NCBI GenBank assembly: GCA_963794655.1
Contig: CAWCEV010000008.1
Span: forward strand, 372,001 to 436,000
DNA length: 64,000 nt
From: Roseiarcus sp963794655
Lineage (GTDB): Bacteria > Pseudomonadota > Alphaproteobacteria > Rhizobiales > Beijerinckiaceae
Reading direction: 5' to 3'
The notes under the pieces were generated by a model. That model did not search any database, was not told the DNA's origin, and worked only from the letters and a program-made list of their open reading frames with translations. Shown here piece after piece: positions 50,600 to 57,977 of the stretch (positions within the stretch are counted from its first letter, which is position 1; each line of letters begins with the position of its first letter). Position numbers and translations under genes: made by a program.

Positions 50600-50791
50600 A
50601 TGTCTGAGAAGGCTTCAGGAAGAGCGCTGAAAAAGCCAGCCAAGGCTGCTGCCTCGCCCGGCGCGCCCCCTGCCGTCGATCAATTTATCGCCGGGCAATT
50701 AAAGGCCATCTATGACGAGGTGACTGCCGAGCCGATTCCCGATCGACTTCTGCAGTTGCTCGAGCGGCTCGACCGCGACGGGAAAGGCTGA
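50600..50791 (+). CDS. NepR-family anti-sigma factor paralogue
   Basis: 63 residues. The C-terminal 40 carry the NepR core helices: DQFIAGQLKAIYDEVTAEPI then PDRLLQLLERLDRDGKG. NepR proteins hold EcfG inactive and are titrated by phosphorylated PhyR. A second nepR lies next to ecfG at 54.9 kb, so this is a paralogue. ATG 50600 has GAGTTGAGG upstream. No EcfG promoter is seen in front of it. Confidence 0.85.
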   Translation: MSEKASGRALKKPAKAAASPGAPPAVDQFIAGQLKAIYDEVTAEPIPDRLLQLLERLDRDGKG

Positions 50792-50824
50792 AACCGGTAA
50801 CCCGAAAAGCCGGAGGCCGCGCAC

Positions 50825-52036
50825 CTATGGAGTGAGCGGCGCGGTGAGAATGAACTCGACGCCGGGACGGTGGGGAACGATGGCCAACGTCGCATCGAGC
50901 TGTGCGGCCAGGGAATGGACCATTCGGACGCCCAACCCCTTCTCTTTGCCGACCTCAAAGCCCTCGGGAAGACCTCCGCCCTCGTCGCGAACCGAGATCG
51001 AAAACAGGCTGCCGTCACTGGCCGTGGCCACATTCACCCATATCCTCCCGGGGCGATCGCCGTGGTAGGCGTGCTTGGCGGCGTTCGACACGAGCTCGTT
51101 GACGATCAGCGCCGATGAGATGGCGCGGTCGACAGAGATGACGATCCCCGGCTGCGCCTCGACTATGATTTCATATCGCGAGAAGCTGGCGTCGAGATCC
51201 CTGCAAATGGCTTCAATATATCGCCCGACGTCGAAGCGCTCGATGTCCGATGCTTGATACAATTGCTCGTGCACCCTGGCGATGGCCCCCACGCGAAGCA
51301 TCGCGTCTTCGAGATGTTGCGTGAACTCCGGCTCATTGTTCTCGCGCGCCTGAAGGCGCAGCATGCTGACGACGAGCGCCAGGCTGTTCTTCACCCGATG
51401 GTTCATCTCCTTGATGAGAAACTGATGACGCTCGAGCGCGGCCTGAAGATTGCGCTCGTGCCGCTCGCGCTCGATCGCCATCCCCAGGATATTGGCTGCG
51501 CCCTGCAGGAATGCGAGATCATGCTCGACGAACATGTCGCCCGATCGGCTGTCGACCTCCAGAACCCCAAACGGCCGCCCATCTCCCTGCAGGATGACAT
51601 TCATCGCGCGCTGAATTCCGTGCCGGACAAGCAGCTCCGGGGTTCGGAAGCGTTCCTCGGCGTTGAGATGGTTGGAGATGACGGGCTGGCCGGTTTTCAG
51701 CGCAAATCCGGCTGGAGAGGCGAGGTCGGCGCCGATGCTGGCGACCCCGACGACGCCCGGCTCCCAGCCGACCCCGGCCCTCACCAGAAAGCGGTTTTCG
51801 GCAGGAATATATTCGAGCACCTTGCAAAATTCCGTGCGAAGGCCCTCGGCGGTCAAACTCGCAGTATCCTTGAGCAATTGCTCAAAGCCCGGCCCTTGCA
51901 AGGCGCCCACTCCGAGCTCGGCAAGGATTTCCTGTTGCCGAATGCGCTGGCGCAAAGCACGTACGGTCGGGTCCGACGTTTCGCTCGTGGATTGCTGTTC
52001 GACCACTGGCGTGACCGGCCTATCGGAAGATGGCAT
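50825..52036 (-). CDS. GAF-domain HisKA_2-family histidine kinase
   Basis: 403 residues, soluble. A GAF domain covers about residues 35-190 (RTEFCKVLEYIPAENRFLVR, GDGRPFGVLEVDSRSGD). The kinase part has phospho-His in EMNHRVKNSLALVVSML, N box IVNELVSNAAKHAYHG and G box VRDEGGGLPEGFEVGKEKGL. This HisKA_2 type is common among kinases of the general stress response. Convergent with the nepR paralogue and 33 nt from it. Confidence 0.92.
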   Translation of the reverse strand: MPSSDRPVTPVVEQQSTSETSDPTVRALRQRIRQQEILAELGVGALQGPGFEQLLKDTASLTAEGLRTEFCKVLEYIPAENRFLVRAGVGWEPGVVGVASIGADLASPAGFALKTGQPVISNHLNAEERFRTPELLVRHGIQRAMNVILQGDGRPFGVLEVDSRSGDMFVEHDLAFLQGAANILGMAIERERHERNLQAALERHQFLIKEMNHRVKNSLALVVSMLRLQARENNEPEFTQHLEDAMLRVGAIARVHEQLYQASDIERFDVGRYIEAICRDLDASFSRYEIIVEAQPGIVISVDRAISSALIVNELVSNAAKHAYHGDRPGRIWVNVATASDGSLFSISVRDEGGGLPEGFEVGKEKGLGVRMVHSLAAQLDATLAIVPHRPGVEFILTAPLTP

Positions 52037-52145
52037 CGGATCGACTGTGCGACATGCGCCTCTGAGAAATCCCTGGGTTCACGGCCGCTAATTTACGCCG
52101 CCGCGCGCGAGCGCGCCAGTGCGGACTCGAGCAGTCGTGGGCGCG

Positions 52146-53267
52146 CTACGTCTCGAGGCGCGATCGGGGGACCGAGAGGCGGATCGAAAGTCCTTCAGGC
52201 TTCCAATCGCGCGTAATCTCGCCGCCTAGCTGGTTGGCCACCGCAATGCGCGACAGGACGCCGCCGAACCCCTCGATCCCGGTTGGAGGCGAGACCCGAG
52301 GTCCGCCGCGTTCGACCCACCGAAGGACGATCGCATCGCCCTCTTCGCCAACGTCGACTTTGACTGTGCCCGACGGCGAGGAGAGGGCGCCATACTTGGC
52401 CGAGTTGGTCGCGAATTCGTGCAGCAGCAGCGCGAGGCTCGAGGCCGTAGCCGCGGATACTTCGGCGTCGATGCCGGAGAGCACAATTCGAGGCCCATCC
52501 GGTTCGTCGAACGGAGCGATGATGGTTCTTACAAGCGACTTCAGCGTCGTCGGGGAAGGCGTCGCAGCGCCTTCAATCCCGTGAAGGAAGGTCAAGGAGT
52601 GGGCGCGCGCAAGCGCGGAAAGCCGTTCGCGAGCCGATTGGGCAAGCTGGTCCACGGAAGTCGCCGACCGCGCGCTCAGGCCAACAATGCTGCCCGCGAG
52701 AGCGAAGAGGTTCTTTACCCGATGGCTCATTTCTCTCAGCAGCAGGCGCTGCCTTTCGCGAGCCTTCTTGAGTTCAGTGATATCGCGGGCGATTTTCGAC
52801 GCGCCGACAATTTCTCCGCTCGAATTCCGGATCGGCGAGATCGTCAGCGAAATGTCGAGAAGGCTGCCGTCCTTCCTCTGTCGAACAGTCTCGAAGTGGT
52901 GAATCCGTTCGCCGCGATGAATCTGAGCGAGAATCGCCGGCTCTTCGTTCTGCCGGTCGAGGGGGATAATAATCGTCACCGGCTTGCCGATGACCTCCTC
53001 GGCCGTGAAGCCGAACAGCCGCTCGGCGCCGGTGTTCCAGCTGAGAATGACGCCGTTGAGATCCTTCGACAGGATAGCGTCGTCGGAGGATTCGATAATG
53101 GCCTGGTAGTGCTGGGCCACGCGATCATCACGGCCAGGCGCGGGACGCCTGTCGGACGCCTTTCGCGACACCGCACTATGGTCAGGCAAATGCGCCCCGC
53201 GTTTCAAAACATGCCATGCTAGGAGGCCCTTCCCGGCAGGCCAAGGCGGCGGGCGAGGTTTTCCCAA
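52146..53267 (-). CDS. PAS-domain HWE-family histidine kinase
   Basis: 373 residues, soluble. PAS domain about 55-175 (YQAIIESSDDAILSKDLNGV to ASKIARDITELKKA), then an HWE kinase core: phospho-His in EMSHRVKNLFALAGSIVGL, N box LLLHEFATNSAKYGAL and WVERGGPRV with the WxE motif. The architecture matches PAS-HWE kinases that feed PhyR or photoreceptor outputs. The first about 40 residues are not conserved; GTG 53171 is an alternative start. Confidence 0.9.
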   Translation of the reverse strand: MGKPRPPPWPAGKGLLAWHVLKRGAHLPDHSAVSRKASDRRPAPGRDDRVAQHYQAIIESSDDAILSKDLNGVILSWNTGAERLFGFTAEEVIGKPVTIIIPLDRQNEEPAILAQIHRGERIHHFETVRQRKDGSLLDISLTISPIRNSSGEIVGASKIARDITELKKARERQRLLLREMSHRVKNLFALAGSIVGLSARSATSVDQLAQSARERLSALARAHSLTFLHGIEGAATPSPTTLKSLVRTIIAPFDEPDGPRIVLSGIDAEVSAATASSLALLLHEFATNSAKYGALSSPSGTVKVDVGEEGDAIVLRWVERGGPRVSPPTGIEGFGGVLSRIAVANQLGGEITRDWKPEGLSIRLSVPRSRLET

Positions 53268-53293
53268 CCTACCGCCTCCGGTCGTCGTGTTAG

Positions 53294-53605
53294 TTAGACG
53301 TTCGGCGGCGCCTTGTCGACGCTCGGCGAGGGCGCGGGAGCAGGCTCCTTTTCAGAAGGGACGGTCCGTCGTCGAGCGCCTTGGGACGTCGCGCTGGCGG
53401 GAGGCGGAGAAGCCGCCGATGCGCGCTCTGCTTTGCCGGCCGGGTCGCCCGGCGGCTCGCCTTCGCTATCCTTGCGTTCGTCGGGCTCGGATTCGAAAAT
53501 GATTTCAGCGGCCTGCCAGTGGCGCTCCGCTTCGCCCTGCGGCGAGCCCTCCTCGAGCCAGAGGAAATAAGCGATCTCCCGAATGCGGTCCTCACGATCG
53601 GTCAT
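53294..53605 (-). CDS. DUF2934 protein
   Basis: 103 residues. The N-terminal 36 are the DUF2934 motif (IREIAYFLWLEEGSPQGEAE then RHWQAAEIIF), short proteins common in Hyphomicrobiales; the rest is a Pro/Ala/Glu-rich disordered tail. Function unknown. Overlaps the stop of the upstream gene by 4 nt (ATGA), so both are one transcription unit, likely stress-controlled. Confidence 0.88.
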   Translation of the reverse strand: MTDREDRIREIAYFLWLEEGSPQGEAERHWQAAEIIFESEPDERKDSEGEPPGDPAGKAERASAASPPPASATSQGARRRTVPSEKEPAPAPSPSVDKAPPNV

Positions 53606-53934
53606 GACTGACCCCGGATCGTACTGGCCCGCGCGCTATTGCGTTTGCGCGTGGCGGCGGCCTTCTTGGCCGATGCCGACCGGCTGGCCGGCGATCGCGC
53701 CGCCGACGCGGCGCCGCCTGTTCGGCCGCCCTTGTGCGCGGCGGGATGGCCTGTCGACTTGCCGCGGCCTGATCCGCCGGGGCGCTTGCCGCCGCCATCG
53801 TCCTTGTTGACGGTCGCCCAGGCGCGCCGCTCGGCTTCTTTCTCCGGCACGCCGCGGCTTTCGTAGCTCTCTTCGATGTGCTCGGCCTTCCGTTCCTGCT
53901 TGTCGGTGTATTTCGACTTGTCGCCGCGTGGCAT
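53602..53934 (-). CDS. Basic KGG-like small protein ('plasmid stabilization'-type)
   Basis: 110 residues. N-terminal block MPRGDKSKYTDKQERKAEHI, EESYESRGVPEKEAERRAWA, TVNKDDGGGKRPGG is a widespread family often labelled plasmid stabilization protein without evidence; the C terminus is a Lys/Arg/Ala/Ser tail (RSASAKKAAATRKRNS) like histone H1, suggesting DNA binding. A variant EcfG promoter lies about 40 bp upstream. A stress or nucleoid role is more likely than plasmid maintenance (inference). Confidence 0.82.
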   Translation of the reverse strand: MPRGDKSKYTDKQERKAEHIEESYESRGVPEKEAERRAWATVNKDDGGGKRPGGSGRGKSTGHPAAHKGGRTGGAASAARSPASRSASAKKAAATRKRNSARASTIRGQS

Positions 53935-53972
53935 AGGGATTCTCCTGCGGGGCGCGATATCGGCCGCTAGTA

Positions 53973-53998
53973 AACCCCGGACGCCGGGCAGAGGTTCC
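53973..53998 (-). promoter_or_regulatory. Candidate EcfG promoter (variant)
   Basis: On the minus strand GGAAC (53998-53994), 17-bp spacer, GGTT (53976-53973); one base off the CGTT consensus. It is 39 bp upstream of the basic small protein gene, a normal promoter distance. Confidence 0.5.
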
Positions 53999-54106
53999 TT
54001 ACGGACGGCTGATGGCGACCAACCAAAGCAGGAAGATCGCAACGCTGATCAGCGACGCCGCGATCGTCCTGATGACCTCGAATTGCAGCAGGTCGGTCGG
54101 TGTCAT
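53999..54106 (-). CDS. Small single-span membrane protein
   Basis: 35 codons: a polar start MTPTDLLQFEVIRT followed by one hydrophobic helix AASLISVAIFLLWLVAIS and a basic end RP. The membrane helix is well formed, which is unlikely by chance in this GC-rich DNA. No strong ribosome site (AGAG about 7 nt upstream). It is on the same strand and between ecfG and the basic small protein gene, within the stress island. Unknown function; could also be spurious. Confidence 0.5.
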   Translation of the reverse strand: MTPTDLLQFEVIRTIAASLISVAIFLLWLVAISRP

Positions 54107-54325
54107 GGCGAACTCTGTTGGGAGTCGGCGGACTCATTCTCGGCAAAACTCCGCAGGCGCGCATGACGTTCCAACCCGACCCGTTTGACCCAGCGCGGAT
54201 CAAGGAAGTTTGGCCAGTGTTGGGAAACGACGTCGCGGATATCGCGAGTACTGGCGGGCGCCGGCCCGCCGCTATCGGAGCGAGGTCGACCCATGAAGGA
54301 TGACGAGCAACTGCAACGGTGCGGG

Positions 54326-54856
54326 CTACCCCGCGCGCCGAACCCGGCGCTCGACCGGAGGGCTCGCGGTTTCGTCAAGCCCCAAAATCTCGACCAGCCT
54401 CGAGCGGGCGCGACTGAGCCGGCTCTTGATGGTGCCGATCTCGACATTGCAGATCGCCGCTGCTTCCTCATAGGAGAGGCCGCTCGCGCCGATCAGCGTC
54501 AGCACTTCCCGCTGTTCGGCCGGGAGTTTGGTCATGGCTTTGCGAAAATCCTCGAGATCGAGGTGGCTCTCTTGATCGCCGGGGATGGTAAGGCGACGGG
54601 CATAAACACCATCACTATCCTGGACTTCGCGAGCGCGCTTCCGGTAGTTGGAATAGTAGATGTTGCGCAGGATCGTGAATAACCACGCCCTCAGGCTGGT
54701 TCCGGGCTGAAAACGGTCGGATTTGCTCCAGGCGCGCAGGAGCGCCTCCTGAACCAGGTCGTCGGCGACGGAGATCGAGCCCGAGAGGGAAATTGCGAAC
54801 GCGCGCAAGTTTTTGATCTCGGCGAGCAATTCCTCTTTGAAACTAGCCGTTGGCAT
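54326..54856 (-). CDS. ecfG: General stress sigma factor EcfG
   Basis: 176 residues, ECF family group 15. Region 2 is FKEELLAEIKNLRAFAISLS to VADDLVQEALLRAWSKSDRF with the core-binding helix, and region 4 is MTKLPAEQREVLTLIGASGL, SYEEAAAICNVEIGTIKSRL. It directs RNA polymerase to GGAAC/CGTT promoters in stress. ATG 54856 lies inside the end of nepR (14-nt overlap), giving coupled translation of sigma and anti-sigma factor. A longer frame (to 54922) has no homology. Confidence 0.95.
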   Translation of the reverse strand: MPTASFKEELLAEIKNLRAFAISLSGSISVADDLVQEALLRAWSKSDRFQPGTSLRAWLFTILRNIYYSNYRKRAREVQDSDGVYARRLTIPGDQESHLDLEDFRKAMTKLPAEQREVLTLIGASGLSYEEAAAICNVEIGTIKSRLSRARSRLVEILGLDETASPPVERRVRRAG

Positions 54857-55055
54857 CGCCGCCGCCTCCCTTCGGCTCGGCCGCGCGATCCGCCGCCTCG
54901 AAGCGAGCCAGCAGCTCAACAAATTTCTCAGGCAGCGGCGCCTGCACGAGGTCGGAGTAGTGAGCCTTCAGAGCCCGCCCAATCGCCACCGCCGCCTTCG
55001 CATCCGATGGTCCCTCGCTCGCCGCCGATACTTTGTTTGTCCGCGTCACCGTCAT
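54843..55055 (-). CDS. nepR: Anti-sigma factor NepR
   Basis: 70 residues. Conserved core IGRALKAHYSDLVQAPLPEK then FVELLARFEAADRA. It binds EcfG until phosphorylated PhyR takes it away. ATG 55055 is 20 bp downstream of an exact EcfG promoter on the minus strand, so nepR-ecfG is autoregulated. A longer frame (to 55091) would include the promoter -10 and is rejected. Confidence 0.92.
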   Translation of the reverse strand: MTVTRTNKVSAASEGPSDAKAAVAIGRALKAHYSDLVQAPLPEKFVELLARFEAADRAAEPKGGGGDANG

Positions 55056-55074
55056 AATCACACCCTGCGGCCTA

Positions 55075-55099
55075 AACGCGCCACACCCCATTTGGTTCC
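55075..55099 (-). promoter_or_regulatory. EcfG-type promoter of nepR-ecfG
   Basis: On the minus strand GGAAC (55099-55095), 16-bp spacer, CGTT (55078-55075). Exact consensus, 20 bp from the nepR start. Predicts positive autoregulation of the stress sigma factor. Confidence 0.85.
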
Positions 55100-55162
55100 G
55101 TCCAACGTCTGTCGGAGCGAAATTTCTGATAGACCGGAACTGACGCGTCCGGGGAACCCGTG

Positions 55163-55333
55163 TCAGGGTATACCGCGTCCGCTAAACCCAAGCACACCCG
55201 AAATCAGGAAAGCGATCAGCGCGACGACGAAGACGACCTTTGCAGCGGCGAATGCGGTTCCGGCGATGACTCCAAAGCCGAGCAAACCCGCAATCAAAGC
55301 AATGACAAGAAAAGTGATCGCCCAGCCAAACAT
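55163..55333 (-). CDS. DUF1328 small membrane protein
   Basis: 56 residues, two membrane helices (FGWAITFLVIALIAGLLGFG and AAKVVFVVALIAFLISGVLG). DUF1328/YtjA family, exported-envelope proteins that are often stress-induced; role unknown. ATG 55333 has AGGAGG 5-6 nt upstream. An exact EcfG promoter lies 34 bp before it. Confidence 0.93.
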   Translation of the reverse strand: MFGWAITFLVIALIAGLLGFGVIAGTAFAAAKVVFVVALIAFLISGVLGFSGRGIP

Positions 55334-55366
55334 GATGTCCTCCTGACGCTGCGATTCTTCCAACCA

Positions 55367-55391
55367 AACGCCGAAGCTCTCGGCAGGTTCC
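55367..55391 (-). promoter_or_regulatory. EcfG-type promoter of the DUF1328 gene
   Basis: On the minus strand GGAAC (55391-55387), 16-bp spacer, CGTT (55370-55367). Exact consensus at 34 bp from the start codon. Confidence 0.82.
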
Positions 55392-55441
55392 AACGGAGGT
55401 CCGGCGCGGCCTCGGAGACGCCCTCGCGGAGCCGCACGGCT

Positions 55442-55466
55442 GGAACGATTGCCACGTCGAAGCGTT
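55442..55466 (+). promoter_or_regulatory. EcfG-type promoter of the 64-residue gene
   Basis: GGAAC (55442-55446), 16-bp spacer, CGTT (55463-55466). Exact consensus at 31 bp from the start codon at 55498; divergent from the DUF1328 promoter about 50 bp away. Confidence 0.82.
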
Positions 55467-55497
55467 CACCCGGCGTAACCAACCAACGGAGGACGAC

Positions 55498-55692
55498 ATG
55501 CCGAGGGAAGCACATAACAAAGCGGCCGAGCACCACGAGAACGCCGCAAAGAGCCACAAGATGGCGGCTGAGCATCACGGCAAGGGCGAGCATGCGAAGG
55601 GTCGTGAGGAATTGGAGAGGGCCCAGGGCCACTCGAAGACCGCCCGCGAGCACTCCGAGACGGCGCATAGCAAGAGCCAATCTCAGAAGTAG
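55498..55692 (+). CDS. His/Lys-rich small stress protein
   Basis: 64 residues, very hydrophilic: MPREAHNKAAEHHENAAKSH, then KMAAEHHGKGEHAKGREELE and AREHSETAHSKSQSQK. Repeated AxEHHxxAAKSH-like helical units. Similar short His-rich proteins are common in Hyphomicrobiales and often lie in EcfG regulons; function unknown. The ribosome site GGAGGAC and the exact EcfG promoter upstream support expression. Confidence 0.85.
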   Translation: MPREAHNKAAEHHENAAKSHKMAAEHHGKGEHAKGREELERAQGHSKTAREHSETAHSKSQSQK

Positions 55693-55760
55693 CGCGTAAC
55701 CTGGCGGGGCGCGCGTCGCGGCCCCGCCAGACCCGCGCGATCCTCGGCGGCGAGCGCCGA

Positions 55761-56288
55761 ATGGACAGCCCCTCCGAAACAATCATGCCCGAGCACGTCG
55801 ATGAGGCGGTGCGTTCGGTCACGCAACTGCATTCCGACCATCATGGCAGGACCAGCACGCCTCAACACCTGGTGAACAGGATCACCGCCTTCATTGCGCG
55901 GCCTGTCTTTGTCGCTTTTCTGGCGCTCGGCGTCGCGGGATGGATCGGCGCAAATCTGGTCGCCAACATGCTCGGCCTCCGTGCGCTCGACGGCCCAATT
56001 TTTCCGTGGCTGCTCGCCGCGGCGGATTTATTCTCGATGTTTGTCGTCATACTCGTGCTTGTCGCCCAAAAGCACGAGGACGAACTCAATGCGCATCGCG
56101 ACACGCTCACGCTCGAGCTCGCGATCCTGAGCGAACACAAGATCGCGAAGGTCATCCAGCTTCTGGAGGAACTGCGCCGCGACAGTCCGCACGTTCAGGA
56201 CCGGGTGGATCCGCAAGCCGAGCAGATGGCCCAGCCCGCGGACGCCGTCTCCGTCCTCGCGGCTACGCGGCCGGATAACGCGCCCTGA
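55761..56288 (+). CDS. DUF1003 membrane protein
   Basis: 175 residues. Core DUF1003 region with two membrane helices (VFVAFLALGVAGWIGANLVA and WLLAAADLFSMFVVILVLVA) followed by the conserved QKHEDELNAHRDTLTLELAI helix. Usually found in stress-type or membrane-homeostasis contexts; function unknown. No EcfG promoter was seen directly upstream; it may be read through from the previous gene. Confidence 0.9.
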   Translation: MDSPSETIMPEHVDEAVRSVTQLHSDHHGRTSTPQHLVNRITAFIARPVFVAFLALGVAGWIGANLVANMLGLRALDGPIFPWLLAAADLFSMFVVILVLVAQKHEDELNAHRDTLTLELAILSEHKIAKVIQLLEELRRDSPHVQDRVDPQAEQMAQPADAVSVLAATRPDNAP

Positions 56289-56338
56289 CGCACGATCCGC
56301 ACATTTCAGCGGACAGCGCAAGGAATGGACGAGCTCGG

Positions 56339-56363
56339 GGAACAAACGCCGGAATACCTAGTT
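56339..56363 (+). promoter_or_regulatory. Candidate EcfG promoter (variant)
   Basis: GGAAC (56339-56343), 16-bp spacer, AGTT (56360-56363), 47 bp before the transglutaminase-like gene. One base off consensus. Confidence 0.45.
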
Positions 56364-56410
56364 TGGCGGCTACGGTTTTTCTCGCCAGTAAGCTTTGAGG
56401 ATATTTGCAG

Positions 56411-57244
56411 ATGGACATTCGCTACGGGTTCGACATTGCGCTCGAGCTTTCGCAGCCGGCGACAATTCTCACGTTGATGGATGTCCACTCCGATTTCCGG
56501 CGCTGCGTCGCCGAGGAGACAAAACTTGAGATGTCGCCTGAGATGGCGGGCGATCGCTTCGTCGACGCCTGGGGGAACGTCGTGAGGCGCTTGTCCGCAC
56601 CGGCTGGGCTGTCGTCATTGCGCCAGTGGGGCGTCTTTCGATGCGACGGTCGGGAGGACGCCGTTGACCCGGCGGCCGATACGGTCGCGGCGTCCGATCT
56701 ACCGCCGGAGACGCTGCCGTTTCTTTTGCCCAGCCGATATTGCGAGTCGGACCTCCTGTCCGATTTCGCCTGGGCGAATTTCGCCTCGATAAGCGGCGGC
56801 TGGGCGCGCGTGCAGGCGATCTGCGATTTCGTTCACCAGCGCCTGAGATTCAGCTATCCTGAGGCGCGCCCGACGCGGACCGCGAGCGAGGCCCTGGCCG
56901 AGGGCGTCGGCGTATGCCGGGACTTCACCCATCTGGCCGTCGCCTTGTGCCGCAGCCTCAATATTCCCGCCCGCTATTGCAACGGCTATCTCGGCGATAT
57001 CGGTGTACCGCCCGATCCGGCGCCGATGGATTTCAACGCCTGGTTCGAAGCGTTTCTCGGCGGTCGATGGTTTACCTTCGACGCGCGCCACAATCGGCCA
57101 CGCATCGGCCGCATTTTGATCTCCCGAGGACGCGACGCGGCGGACGTTCCGATGATCACGACCTTCGGTCCGCATGCGCTCACCCGCTTCATCGTCATCA
57201 CTGAAGAGATTGAAGTCGTCGGGATGAGAAGCGCGGCTGAATAG
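56411..57244 (+). CDS. Transglutaminase-like cysteine protease family protein
   Basis: 277 residues. N-terminal beta domain (IRYGFDIALELSQPATILTL), then the transglutaminase core with catalytic Cys in EGVGVCRDFTHLAVAL (near residue 175), His/Asp region in WFEAFLGGRWFTFDARHN. Such proteins may hydrolyse or cross-link peptides; the target is unknown. ATG 56411 starts the family N terminus; a TTG two codons earlier is unlikely. Confidence 0.9.
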   Translation: MDIRYGFDIALELSQPATILTLMDVHSDFRRCVAEETKLEMSPEMAGDRFVDAWGNVVRRLSAPAGLSSLRQWGVFRCDGREDAVDPAADTVAASDLPPETLPFLLPSRYCESDLLSDFAWANFASISGGWARVQAICDFVHQRLRFSYPEARPTRTASEALAEGVGVCRDFTHLAVALCRSLNIPARYCNGYLGDIGVPPDPAPMDFNAWFEAFLGGRWFTFDARHNRPRIGRILISRGRDAADVPMITTFGPHALTRFIVITEEIEVVGMRSAAE

Positions 57245-57322
57245 AGCGGACGCGTATACGCAGAATCCTCGCGACGACGCGGTCAATCCGCCGATCCTTC
57301 AGCTTCCAATGCAATCCCGCCT

Positions 57323-57347
57323 GGAACTTTATGAGTGCGTTGGCGTT
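57323..57347 (+). promoter_or_regulatory. EcfG-type promoter of the PRC-barrel gene
   Basis: GGAAC (57323-57327), 16-bp spacer, CGTT (57344-57347), 34 bp before the start at 57382. Exact consensus. Confidence 0.82.
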
Positions 57348-57381
57348 TCGAAGAACGGGTAACGCTTAAGGAGACCTAGTC

Positions 57382-57894
57382 ATGCGCAAGATTCTATTCG
57401 CGGCTGTAGCGGCCAGCGCCCTCGTGAGCGCGAGCGCCTTGGCGCAAAACGCAACGCCAAACAACACCGAGAAGATGAATTCGGCGGACAAGATGAACTC
57501 GGCGGCGCCCGCCGCCGGCACGACGATGAGCGCGAACCCGGCGGTTACTCAGGCCGTACCGACGAATGGTCCGAGCTTCATCAAGGTCGAGAACACCGAT
57601 ATGCTGAGCTCGAACGTCGTTGGCCTCGACATCTATAACGGGCAGAACAACAACATCGGCAAGATCCAGGACATCGCCTTCAACGCGTCGAAGCAGATGA
57701 CTGGCTACATTCTGTCCGTCGGCGGCTTCCTCGGCATGGGCACGCACTATGTCGCCGTCAACCCCAACGCGGTCATGGTCCAGTACGACGCCAACAACAA
57801 GACTTGGCGCGCGACGATGAATGCGACCAAGGAACAGCTCAAGTCCGCGCCGGAATTCAAGTACGGCGGGCAATGGACGGCCAGCAGGAGCTGA
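57382..57894 (+). CDS. Secreted PRC-barrel protein
   Basis: 170 residues. Signal peptide (ILFAAVAASALVSASALAQ), a linker with repeated KMNSADKMNSA, then a PRC-barrel (SSNVVGLDIYNGQNNNIGKI, VGGFLGMGTHYVAVNPNAVM). Exported PRC-barrel proteins are common in stress regulons of this order; function unknown. Ribosome site AAGGAG; exact EcfG promoter upstream; strong terminator downstream, so it is monocistronic. Confidence 0.92.
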   Translation: MRKILFAAVAASALVSASALAQNATPNNTEKMNSADKMNSAAPAAGTTMSANPAVTQAVPTNGPSFIKVENTDMLSSNVVGLDIYNGQNNNIGKIQDIAFNASKQMTGYILSVGGFLGMGTHYVAVNPNAVMVQYDANNKTWRATMNATKEQLKSAPEFKYGGQWTASRS

Positions 57895-57906
57895 TCTCCG
57901 GCAACT

Positions 57907-57945
57907 CGATGGAACGGGGCAGAGACGCCCCGTTCCATCGTTATT
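57907..57945 (+). terminator. Intrinsic terminator after the PRC-barrel gene
   Basis: Perfect 14-bp stem CGATGGAACGGGGC / GCCCCGTTCCATCG (57907-57920, 57927-57940) with a 6-nt loop, followed by TTATT. The stem is strong; the T-tract is modest. The near-symmetric hairpin could also serve the opposite strand. Confidence 0.8.
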
Positions 57946-57977
57946 GATTCCATTCCCAGCCAATCAAAGGAGCGGTG

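Noticed and set aside
57911..57934. GGAAC-N15-CGTT as a promoter for the PNP oxidase-like gene
   Set aside because: The spacer is 15 bp, not 16-17, and both boxes are the two arms of the terminator stem, so the match is explained by the hairpin.
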